Source: Rhodospirillales bacterium
GTDB lineage: Bacteria; Pseudomonadota; Alphaproteobacteria; Rhodospirillales; Casp-alpha2
Assembly (NCBI GenBank): GCA_016187325.1
Contig: JACPJY010000142.1
Span: forward strand, 1-6,939
Direction: 5' to 3'
Length of the DNA stretch: 6,939 bases
Of the stretch, positions 1 through 5,862 are shown one piece after another. Numbering within the stretch: the first letter of the stretch is position 1; the number at the start of each line of letters is the position of its first letter. A model generated the notes under the pieces. That model was given only the letters and a program-made list of their open reading frames with translations. It was not told the DNA's origin and did not search any database. The position numbers were made by a program, and so were the translations under genes.

Positions 1-1
1 C

Positions 2-1327
2 GTGGCCCTCGACAAGGCCCGCGACTACGCCGCCGAGGACGCCGACGTGACGCTCCGCCTGCACCAGGTATTGAAGCCGCGCCTACTCGCCGAGCGCATG
101 GTCACCGTCTACGAGACCTTGGAGCGGCCGTTGATCCAAGTGCTACAGGCGATGGAGCGCCACGGCATCCGCGTCGACGGCAAGGAGCTGAAGCGGCTCA
201 GCGACGACTTCGCCGCCCGTCTGGCCGACCTCGAAAGCGAGATCCACAAGCTCGCCGGCCGCGAGTTCAACATCGCATCACCGAAGCAGCTCGGCGAGGT
301 GCTGTTCGAGGAGATGAGACTCGAGGGTGGTAGGAAGGGCAAGACCGGCGCCTACGGCACCGGCGCCGACGTGCTGGAGGCGCTCGCCGACCACGGGCAC
401 AAGCTGCCGGCGAAGGTGCTCGACTGGCGCCAACTCGCCAAGCTCAAGAGCACCTACACCGACGCCCTGATGGGCCAGATCAACCCTGAAACGGGCCGCG
501 TCCACACCTCCTATCACCAGGCCGGCGCCTCCACCGGCCGGTTGGCCTCGTCGGACCCCAACCTGCAGAACATCCCGATCCGCACCGAGGAGGGGCGCAA
601 GATTCGCCGCGCCTTCGTGGCGGAGAAGGGCATGAAGCTCTTGAGCGCCGACTATTCGCAGATCGAGCTCCGCCTGCTCGCCCACGTCGCCGGCATCGAG
701 GCGTTGAAGGACGCGTTCAAACAGGGGCATGACATCCACGCCATGACCGCGAGCCAGGTGTTCGGGGTGCCGATCAAGGGCATGGACCCGATGGTGCGGC
801 GCAAGGCGAAGGCCATCAACTTCGGCATCATCTACGGCATCTCGCCGTTCGGCCTCGCCCGCCAGCTCGGCATCGGCAACTCGGAAGCCGCCGAGTACAT
901 CGATGCCTACTTCGAGCGCTACCCCGGCATCCGCGACTACATGGAGAAGACTAAGGCCAAGGCCAAGAAGCAGGGATTCGTGACCACGCTCTACGGCCGC
1001 AAGTGCCACATCCGCAGCATCAACGAGAAGAACCCTAACATGCGCGGGCTGGCTGAGCGCGCCGCCATCAACGCGCCGATCCAGGGCGGCGCCGCCGACA
1101 TCATCAAGCGGGCCATGATCCGGATTCCCGACGCGCTCGCGGACGCGCGCCTGGAGGCCAAAATGCTCCTGCAGGTGCACGACGAACTGATCTTCGAGGT
1201 ACCGGCGAAGGAGGTCGAGAAGACCGCCCAGGTGGTCAAGAAGGTGATGGCGGGGGCGGCGCACCTGGACGACGTGCCGCTGGTGGTCGACACCGGCGCC
1301 GGCGACAACTGGGACGAGGCCCATTGA
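2..1327 (+). CDS. polA: DNA polymerase I, C-terminal part (5' end outside window)
   Basis: This is the last 441 residues of a family A DNA polymerase, which fills gaps in repair and removes Okazaki primers in the cytoplasm. The 5' nuclease domain and most of the 3'-5' exonuclease domain lie beyond the left edge, so the GTG at base 2 is an internal codon. Fragment residues 9-13 (YAAED) match the exonuclease III motif, with Tyr9 and Asp13, so this proofreading motif is retained. The polymerase domain is complete. The STGR element is at 177-180. Motif A is at 217-224 (DYSQIELR, catalytic Asp217). Motif B is Arg266, Lys270, Phe274 and Tyr278 in the RxxxKxxxFxxxY pattern, where Phe is the usual DNA-polymerase choice. 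Motif C is at 391-396 (QVHDEL, catalytic Asp394). It ends in TGA and converges with msrQ across 21 bp, with no hairpin terminator seen. Identification is very secure. Confidence 0.97.
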   Translation: MALDKARDYAAEDADVTLRLHQVLKPRLLAERMVTVYETLERPLIQVLQAMERHGIRVDGKELKRLSDDFAARLADLESEIHKLAGREFNIASPKQLGEVLFEEMRLEGGRKGKTGAYGTGADVLEALADHGHKLPAKVLDWRQLAKLKSTYTDALMGQINPETGRVHTSYHQAGASTGRLASSDPNLQNIPIRTEEGRKIRRAFVAEKGMKLLSADYSQIELRLLAHVAGIEALKDAFKQGHDIHAMTASQVFGVPIKGMDPMVRRKAKAINFGIIYGISPFGLARQLGIGNSEAAEYIDAYFERYPGIRDYMEKTKAKAKKQGFVTTLYGRKCHIRSINEKNPNMRGLAERAAINAPIQGGAADIIKRAMIRIPDALADARLEAKMLLQVHDELIFEVPAKEVEKTAQVVKKVMAGAAHLDDVPLVVDTGAGDNWDEAH

Positions 1328-1348
1328 GTCGTGACGCCGCGCTTTCGG

Positions 1349-2047
1349 TCAGCTTGCGGGCGCGCCAGCCTTGCCGCGGTCGCGACTGGCGTCGGCGGCG
1401 ACCCTCGTTGCGGCGCCTTTGGCGGTCCTGGCCGCCTTCTTCTTCAGGTGCGCCGCGATGCGATAGCCGAGCAGCGCCGCGCAGATCAAGGCGTAGACGA
1501 TCGGCTCCAGCTGCACGCCTTTGCGCATCATGTAGAAGTGGAAGCAGGCGGCGATGCCGGCCGGATAGACCAGCCGGTGCAGCTTGGTCCAGCGTTGGCC
1601 GCCGAGGCGCTTGACCATGCCTTTGGTCGACGTGATGGCGAGCGGCAGCAGCATGACGAACGTCAGCATGCCGACGGTGATGTAGTTGCGCTTGACGATG
1701 TCCTTCCAAATCGCCCGCCAGTCGAAGAACTGATCGAGTCCGATGTAGCTCGACATGTGGAGACACACGTAGAAGAACGCGAACAGCCCGAGCATGCGGC
1801 GGAAGCGCGTCAGCTGCGCCCAGCCGGTGATGCCACGGAGCGGCGTCACGGCGAGCGCCATCAGCAGGAAGCGAATCGCCCAGTCGCCGAGATGGCGATT
1901 GACGTATTCGATCGGGTTGGCGCCGAGCGGGCCCTTGGGGCCGAGATCGCTTGTGGCGACGACCCACGCCAGCCAGACGAGCGGCAGCAGCGCCGAGGTG
2001 AAGACGATCGGCTTCGCGACCCAGCGGATGGCGGTTTCACGGGTCAT
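1349..2047 (-). CDS. msrQ: Haem-binding membrane subunit MsrQ of the methionine-sulfoxide reductase system
   Basis: This 232-residue inner-membrane protein belongs to the YedZ/MsrQ ferric-reductase-like family. It passes electrons from the respiratory chain to periplasmic MsrP. About six membrane segments are visible (roughly residues 13-32, 55-70, 85-104, 122-139, 157-172 and 182-199). Family-typical histidines are His97 (in CLHMSSY), His157 (in WTKLHRLVY) and His170 (in CFHFY). They have the order and spacing of the three conserved histidines of E. coli MsrQ, some of which ligate haem. The C-terminal tail after residue 200 is basic and Ala-rich, probably a disordered cytoplasmic end. The ATG lies 18 bp after the msrP stop without a clear Shine-Dalgarno, so translation probably depends on msrP. 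Length and gene order are normal for the family. Confidence 0.93.
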   Translation of the reverse strand: MTRETAIRWVAKPIVFTSALLPLVWLAWVVATSDLGPKGPLGANPIEYVNRHLGDWAIRFLLMALAVTPLRGITGWAQLTRFRRMLGLFAFFYVCLHMSSYIGLDQFFDWRAIWKDIVKRNYITVGMLTFVMLLPLAITSTKGMVKRLGGQRWTKLHRLVYPAGIAACFHFYMMRKGVQLEPIVYALICAALLGYRIAAHLKKKAARTAKGAATRVAADASRDRGKAGAPAS

Positions 2048-2065
2048 CGCGCGCCGCCGGCTCGC

Positions 2066-3034
2066 CTAATATTGCTTCCGCAGGTCCATGCCGGCGTAGA
2101 GGTGCGCGACTTCCTCGGCGTAGCCGTGGAACATCAGGGTCGGACGCTTCAGGAACTCGCCGATGCGACGCTCCTTGGCCTGGCTCCAGCGCGGGTGGTC
2201 GACCGTCGGGTTGACGTTGGAATAGAAGCCGTATTCCCGCGCCGCCGCCTCGTTCCAGGACGTCGGCGGCTCGTCCGCCTGGAAGCGCATCTTAACGATC
2301 GACTTGATCGACTTGAAGCCGTACTTCCACGGCGTCACCAGGCGGATCGGCGCGCCGTTCTGGTTCGGCATCGCCTCGCCGTAAAGCCCGACCGCGAGTA
2401 TCGCGAGCGGGTTCATCGCCTCGTCGATGCGCAAGCCCTCCTTATAGGGCCACTTCAGCACCCGCCGGTTCTGGCCCGGCATCTGCTTCGGGTCGAGCAG
2501 CGTTTCGAAGGCGACGTACTTGGCGTTGCCGGTCGGGCCAAAGTGCTTGATGACGTTTGCCAGCGAGATGCCGACCCACGGCACTACCATCGACCACGCC
2601 TCGACGCAGCGGAGGCGATAAACGCGCTCCTCGAGCGCGTGCGGTTTGATGAAGTCCTCGAGGTCGTAGGTGCCCGGCTTCTCGACCGCGCCCTCGACGG
2701 CGATGCTCCACGGCCTGGTCTTGAATGCACCGGAGTTCCTCGACGGGTCGTCCTTGTCGGTGCCGAATTCGTAAAAGTTGTTGTACTTGGTGATGGCGTC
2801 GTAATCGGTGAGCTTCTCGCCCAGCGTCTCCAGGTTCCACTTGCTCTTGACGACGCCCTCGAGCTTCGGCCCGCGGGCGGCGTGCGCCGGCGCGGGCGCA
2901 GCGATCGTGCCGAGCACGACGCCGGCCCCGGCGACGGCGGCGGTCTTGAGGAACCGGCGGCGGTCGAGGTAAAGCGACTTCGGCGTGATCTCGGACGGCT
3001 TGACGTCGGAGGGCTTGGCGATCTTGATCAGCAT
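2066..3034 (-). CDS. msrP: Periplasmic molybdopterin methionine-sulfoxide reductase MsrP
   Basis: This is the 322-residue catalytic subunit of MsrPQ (YedY family, sulfite-oxidase fold). It reduces methionine sulfoxide in oxidised periplasmic proteins. The N-terminus has a twin-arginine export signal: RRRFLK at 25-30, a hydrophobic Ala/Gly/Val stretch, and a likely cleavage after AHA (50-52). Export in folded form fits a molybdenum-cofactor enzyme. Cys143, in YRLRCVEAWSMVVPW, is the expected molybdenum ligand. Other family signatures are YNNFYEF (84-90) and TPWKYGFKSIKSI (235-247). I chose the ATG at 3034. It is preceded by a purine-rich GGAAAGG six bases upstream and gives a normal n-region, whereas the upstream in-frame ATG at 3088 would add 18 non-family residues. 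The next gene is its partner msrQ. A candidate promoter and operator lie about 130 bp upstream. Confidence 0.94.
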   Translation of the reverse strand: MLIKIAKPSDVKPSEITPKSLYLDRRRFLKTAAVAGAGVVLGTIAAPAPAHAARGPKLEGVVKSKWNLETLGEKLTDYDAITKYNNFYEFGTDKDDPSRNSGAFKTRPWSIAVEGAVEKPGTYDLEDFIKPHALEERVYRLRCVEAWSMVVPWVGISLANVIKHFGPTGNAKYVAFETLLDPKQMPGQNRRVLKWPYKEGLRIDEAMNPLAILAVGLYGEAMPNQNGAPIRLVTPWKYGFKSIKSIVKMRFQADEPPTSWNEAAAREYGFYSNVNPTVDHPRWSQAKERRIGEFLKRPTLMFHGYAEEVAHLYAGMDLRKQY

Positions 3035-3148
3035 GGCGGCCTTTCCCGTGGTCGGGTGTCTCCCGCGTTCATCCGGTGGCCCCGCCACGCCCGTCGGGCG
3101 GGCCTAAGCGGGAACCGCGGGCTTCCCAGAATGTGCGCACGCGGACGG

Positions 3149-3170
3149 CGATTACAAGGTATCGATTACA
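3149..3170 (-). promoter_or_regulatory. Tandem operator-like repeat TGTAATCG-N6-TGTAATCG upstream of msrP
   Basis: Two perfect copies of TGTAATCG (minus strand) lie at 3163-3170 and 3149-3156, a 14-bp period. They form an A/T-richer island in otherwise GC-rich intergenic DNA. One copy overlaps the proposed -10 element and the other falls just past the expected transcription start, a placement that suits a repressor. In E. coli, msrPQ is controlled by the response regulator HprR, whose site also contains TGTAAT/ATTACA half-sites, but there they are inverted. Here they are tandem, so a shared regulator is only a guess. Confidence 0.4.
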
Positions 3171-3196
3171 TAGCCTGGGCGTCGGGTGCCTGTCAC
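3168..3196 (-). promoter_or_regulatory. Candidate sigma-70-type promoter of msrPQ
   Basis: On the minus strand, GTGACA (3196-3191, five of six matches to TTGACA) is followed after exactly 17 bp by CTATGT (3173-3168, five of six matches to the alphaproteobacterial CTATAT -10). Transcription would begin near 3161, leaving a leader of about 127 nt before the msrP ATG. That leader contains short GC-rich palindromes at 3076-3088 (GTGGC-ccc-GCCAC) and 3088-3100. This rests on sequence match only. Confidence 0.45.
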
Positions 3197-3312
3197 CCGG
3201 GCCGCCGATCACTTCGCCGCGAGCGCTTAGGCCGGCGGCGGGCTTCCGGGCGCGCGGCCCGGCGCGGCTTTCGCTATTTTACCGCCGGGCCTTCCGAGAT
3301 AGGGTGCCGGTG

Positions 3313-3981
3313 ATGCGCGTGCTGTACCACCTCTGGCTATCGCCGTTCTGCCGCAAGGTGCGGATCGTGCTGATGGAGAAGCACCTCGAGTTCGAGCTCA
3401 AGGCCGAGAACGTGTGGGACCGGCGCCAGGAATTCCTGGCCCTCAACCCGGCCGGCGACGTGCCGGTGCTGGTCGAAAACGACGGCACCGCGATCTCCGG
3501 CAGCGACGCCATCTGCGAGTTCCTGGACGAGGTCCACCCGGAGCCGGGGCTGATCGGCCGCCAGGTGCTGCACCGCGCGGAGGTGCGCCGGCTGGTCCAC
3601 TGGTTCGACAAGAAGTTCGACCGCGAGGTGACCGAGAACTTGGTCGGCCAGAAGATGATGAAGCGGTTCCTGGGCCTGGGGGCGCCGGACTCAAAAGCCG
3701 TGCGCGCCGGCCACGCCAACATCCACCATCACCTGGATTACATCGGCTACTTGACCGAGCGGCGCACCTGGCTCGCCGGCGACGACTTCTCGCTCGCCGA
3801 CATCGCGGCGGCGGCGCATCTCTCGACCGTCGACTACGTGGGCGACGTGCCGTGGAGCGAGCACCCGGAGTCCAAGGACTGGTACGCGCGGGTGAAGTCG
3901 CGGCCGAGCTTCCGCTCGCTGCTGCAGGACCATATCCCCGGCGCGCCGCCGCCGAAGCACTACGCCAACCTGGATTTCTGA
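3313..3981 (+). CDS. fzlA: FzlA-like FtsZ-binding division protein (glutathione-S-transferase fold)
   Basis: This 222-residue cytoplasmic protein has a GST fold: an N-terminal thioredoxin-like domain (about 1-77, SPFCRK at 10-15, the cis-Pro region VPVL at 50-53) and an all-helical C-terminal domain (about 85-205, with LAGDDFSLADIAAAAHLS at 154-171). The overall pattern agrees with my memory of alphaproteobacterial FzlA. The matching parts are LNPAGDVPVLVENDG, the EVRRLVHWFDKKFDREVTENL helix region (90-110), and a C-terminal tail ending in PPKHYANLDF. In Caulobacter, FzlA binds and curves FtsZ filaments and promotes septal wall synthesis through FtsWI, with no known GST catalysis. The fallback call is a generic GST-family protein. 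I chose the ATG at 3313 because the family begins at MRVLYH and AGGG lies 8 bases upstream. The frame stays open upstream to 3076 but encodes nothing family-like. A CTATTT -10-like element sits at 3274-3279 without a convincing -35. Confidence 0.82.
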   Translation: MRVLYHLWLSPFCRKVRIVLMEKHLEFELKAENVWDRRQEFLALNPAGDVPVLVENDGTAISGSDAICEFLDEVHPEPGLIGRQVLHRAEVRRLVHWFDKKFDREVTENLVGQKMMKRFLGLGAPDSKAVRAGHANIHHHLDYIGYLTERRTWLAGDDFSLADIAAAAHLSTVDYVGDVPWSEHPESKDWYARVKSRPSFRSLLQDHIPGAPPPKHYANLDF

Positions 3982-4024
3982 GGGCGCGGGATTTTTTTGA
4001 GGGGAATGGCGGTGCCGGGCGCCG
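3982..4024. terminator. Possible terminator region between convergent genes
   Basis: These 43 bp separate the stop codons of the FzlA-like gene and the TPR gene. They hold a run of seven T (3992-3998) directly after GGGCGCGGGA, which could end plus-strand transcripts. On the minus strand, an imperfect GC-rich palindrome (about 4010-4024) comes before the same tract read as A. No strong stem abuts the T-run, so intrinsic termination is tentative. Confidence 0.25.
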
Positions 4025-4780
4025 TCATTTGGTCTTGACGTCCATGGCCTCCAGGTTGGCGCGCGCCGCTTCAGCCGCTGGGCTCTTGGGCGCGAGCCGC
4101 AGCACCTGCAGCCAGTCCTGGCGGGCGCCGGCGTCATCGCCCTTGAGGCGGCGCAGGATGCCGCGCTCCAACAGGCCCTCGACGTGGGTGGGCTCGAGGA
4201 TCAGCGCCTTTTCGACGTCGGCGTCGGCGAGCTCGAGCCTGTCGAGGAAGCGGTAGGCGGTGGCGCGGAACACGTAGGCGTCGGGCCGCCGGTTGTCGCG
4301 ACGGATGGCGTCGGTCAGGTCGTCGACGGCGCCCTGGTAGTTCTTCTGGCCGGCCTTCGCCTCGGCGCGGTCGACCAGCAGCGCCGCGTCGTCGGGCGTC
4401 AGCTTCAGCGCCGCCGTCAGCACGCCCTCGGCGCGCTGCGACTTGCCGCCGAGCAGCCATGCTTGCGCCGCGTGCGCCAGCAGCCCGGCCTTGACCCGCG
4501 AGCTCTGCTTGCTCTTGGCGGCGAGCGTCTCGAGCCGGGTGGCGGCGTCGGCGTACTGGCCGAGCCCGATCAGGGCGGCGGCCGCGCAGTGTTCGGCGGC
4601 TTCGCCGCCGCCGAGGCCGCGCCAGGCGATCGCCCGGTCGAAGCCCTGTTCGGGGTTGTCGCGGGCCAGCGCCATGCAGGCGTCGTACTGGCGGCGGCTG
4701 TCGGCGTCCGCGGCTGTCGCCGCGCCCGCAGCGGCGGCGGCGAAGCCGAAGATAAGGAAGGCGAAACCGAGGATCCGCAT
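4025..4780 (-). CDS. Exported tetratricopeptide-repeat protein of unknown role
   Basis: This 251-residue protein has a clear N-terminal signal peptide (MRILGFAFLIFGFAAAAAGA, then likely cleavage near ATAADA at 21-26) and no later membrane segment, so it is probably periplasmic. A short N-terminal module follows with two cysteines, Cys35 (in YDACMALA) and Cys65 (in AAEHCAAAA), which could form a disulfide. Residues about 70-128 look like divergent TPR helices. At least three better TPR units cover about 129-231, with the usual small, aromatic and Pro positions (for example PDDAALLVDRAEAKAGQKNY and PDAYVFRATAYRFLDRLELA). TPR arrays bind partners and are not catalytic, and nothing here names the partner. 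The ATG is one base past the stop of the upstream dehydrogenase and lacks its own strong ribosome-binding site, so translational coupling is likely. Confidence 0.86.
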   Translation of the reverse strand: MRILGFAFLIFGFAAAAAGAATAADADSRRQYDACMALARDNPEQGFDRAIAWRGLGGGEAAEHCAAAALIGLGQYADAATRLETLAAKSKQSSRVKAGLLAHAAQAWLLGGKSQRAEGVLTAALKLTPDDAALLVDRAEAKAGQKNYQGAVDDLTDAIRRDNRRPDAYVFRATAYRFLDRLELADADVEKALILEPTHVEGLLERGILRRLKGDDAGARQDWLQVLRLAPKSPAAEAARANLEAMDVKTK

Positions 4781-4781
4781 G

Positions 4782-5750
4782 TCAGTCGAGGACGTCCACG
4801 TTCTTCAGGTTCTTCGGCCTGTTGCCGGCGAGCATGTCGCGCACCGCCGCCAGCGTATCGCGCTCGCAGCGCTGGAACGCTTCTTCCGTGTACCACGCCA
4901 GGTGCGGCGTCAGGATGACGTTGTCGCGCCCGAGCAGCGGATAACCGGGATTGAGCGGCTCGTGGGCGAACACGTCGAAGGCGGCGCCGGCGATGCGGCC
5001 CGCATCCAGCGCCCGCACCAGGGCCGCCTCGTCGACGATGGCGCCGCGCGACACGTCGATCAGGAACGCCGTCGGCTTCATCCTGGCGAGCGCCGCCTCG
5101 CCGATCAGCCCCCGGGTCTCCGGCGTCAGCACGCAGTGCAGCGACACGAAATCGGATCGGGCGAGCAGTTCGTTGAGGCCGACGAAGCGGACGCCGTATT
5201 CGGCGACGGCCTCGGGCCTGACGTAGGGGTCGGAGACCAGCCGTACCATGCCGAAGCCGTGGGCACGGCGCGCCATCGCCCGGCCGATGCGCCCGAAGCC
5301 GACGATGCCGATGGTCTTGCCCGCGAGATCGACGCCGAAATACTCCGGCGCCGGCCATATCCACCCGTCCCGCCGCATCGCCCGGTCGAGGAGGGGAATC
5401 TTCCGCGCCAGGGCGATCAACAGCGCGAACGCGTGATCGGCGACGGTGTCGGAGCCGTAATCGGGGCAATTGGCGACCATCACGCCGCGCCTCGTCGCGG
5501 CGGCGATGTCGATCGCGTCGGTACCAACGCCGTACTTGACGATGCCTTTCAATTTCCGGGCGGACTCAATAACCTTGGCGGTGATGTTGGTGTAGCAGGT
5601 CAGGATCAGCGTTGCGTCGCGGGCGGCGGCGGCGAGTCCGTCCTCGTCGGTGTGCTCGGTGGTCGCCACGTCGGCGATGGCGCGCAATTCATCCAGGTAT
5701 TGTTCGATGATGAAGAGCTCGGCGTCGGTGCGAAGGATCTTCGGCTTCAC
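4782..5750 (-). CDS. D-isomer-specific 2-hydroxyacid dehydrogenase (CtBP-like subfamily)
   Basis: This 322-residue enzyme should interconvert a 2-keto acid and a D-2-hydroxyacid using NAD. The substrate cannot be read from the sequence. Counting from the GTG start, the nucleotide-binding loop is GFGRIG (151-156) with a downstream acidic residue in VSDPYV that favours NAD over NADP. The catalytic residues are present: Arg235 (DVSRGAIVDE), Glu264 (AHEPLNP) and His283 (TPHLAWYTEEA). The HxAWYTEEA form around the catalytic His resembles CtBP-type dehydrogenases (HAAWYSEQA) more than SerA or GhrA. I chose the GTG at 5750 because a strong GGAGG (5764-5760) sits 9 bases before it and the family-like sequence begins there (VKPKILRTDAE). 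The in-frame ATG at 5792 would add an Arg/Pro-rich 14-residue stretch with a weaker site. The gene heads an operon with the TPR gene. Confidence 0.9.
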   Translation of the reverse strand: MKPKILRTDAELFIIEQYLDELRAIADVATTEHTDEDGLAAAARDATLILTCYTNITAKVIESARKLKGIVKYGVGTDAIDIAAATRRGVMVANCPDYGSDTVADHAFALLIALARKIPLLDRAMRRDGWIWPAPEYFGVDLAGKTIGIVGFGRIGRAMARRAHGFGMVRLVSDPYVRPEAVAEYGVRFVGLNELLARSDFVSLHCVLTPETRGLIGEAALARMKPTAFLIDVSRGAIVDEAALVRALDAGRIAGAAFDVFAHEPLNPGYPLLGRDNVILTPHLAWYTEEAFQRCERDTLAAVRDMLAGNRPKNLKNVDVLD

Positions 5751-5792
5751 GGGGCGTGGCCTCCGGGTGTGGCGGCTGGGGCGTTCCGGCAT

Positions 5793-5798
5793 CTATAT
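5793..5798 (+). promoter_or_regulatory. Possible -10 element for the SDR gene (and, reversed, for the dehydrogenase operon)
   Basis: CTATAT matches the alphaproteobacterial -10 pattern exactly and is one of the few A/T-rich spots in the 104-bp divergent gap (5751-5854). Read on the minus strand, the overlapping TATAGA (5797-5792) could serve the dehydrogenase operon and would put its start upstream of the GTG at 5750. No convincing -35 is visible for either direction. Confidence 0.22.
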
Positions 5799-5815
5799 CC
5801 CATCCTCGCCGGGAA

Positions 5816-5862
5816 AAGGAGGCCGCGTGACGGCGCCGCGGCGGGACCCCGCTGATGGTTGA
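5816..5862 (+). promoter_or_regulatory. Strong Shine-Dalgarno plus 11-codon leader ORF overlapping the SDR start
   Basis: AAGGAGG at 5816-5822 is a near-perfect ribosome-binding site, but it is 32 bases from the SDR ATG. Four bases after it is GTG (5827), which opens an 11-codon frame reading TAPRRDPADG after the start and ending in TGA at 5860-5862. That stop overlaps the SDR start region (ATG at 5855-5857). The SDR frame itself has a stop at 5828-5830, so the leader cannot be an N-terminal extension without a frameshift. It could deliver ribosomes to the SDR start by termination-reinitiation. Confidence 0.35.

Larger units (their letters stand above)
3101..3233. repeat. 10-bp perfect inverted repeat bracketing the msrP control region
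   Basis: GGCCTAAGCG at 3101-3110 is the exact reverse complement of CGCTTAGGCC at 3224-3233. Together they enclose the proposed promoter and tandem repeat. Each arm is followed within a few bases by the same direct repeat, GCGGGCTTCC (3117-3126 and 3238-3247). This could be spaced regulator half-sites, the ends of a tiny element, or chance in GC-rich DNA. There is no coding capacity of note inside, and no target-site duplication is apparent. Confidence 0.35.

Noticed and set aside
278..1324. 348-codon open frame on the minus strand opposite polA
   Set aside because: It is the mirror of the conserved polymerase coding sequence, with low-complexity composition and no motif. It is a high-GC shadow.
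1328..1348. Bidirectional terminator between polA and msrQ
   Set aside because: The 21-bp gap holds no stem-loop followed by a T-run in either direction.
3035..3088. N-terminal extension of MsrP from ATG 3088
   Set aside because: The 18 extra residues are polar, would bury the twin-arginine signal deeper, and have no family match. The ATG at 3034 has a purine-rich site at proper spacing.
3076..3312. Upstream extension of the FzlA-like frame to 3076
   Set aside because: The translated segment is Arg/Pro/Gly-rich and unlike the family, and it would run through the msrP promoter. The GST fold begins exactly at the ATG at 3313.
1331..3313. 660-codon open frame on the plus strand opposite msrP and msrQ
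   Set aside because: Its translation is rich in Arg, Gly, Ala, Asp and Val with no recognisable domain, and it lies antisense to two clearly identified genes. Long open antisense frames are expected in high-GC codon-biased DNA.
5751..5792. N-terminal extension of the hydroxyacid dehydrogenase from ATG 5792
   Set aside because: It would add an Arg/Pro-rich stretch unlike the family and overlap the likely -10 region. GTG 5750 has GGAGG nine bases upstream.
4443..5855. 470-codon open frame on the plus strand opposite the dehydrogenase/TPR operon
   Set aside because: It is antisense to genes with catalytic residues and a signal peptide. The translation is Arg/Ala/Val/Gly-rich without domain structure.
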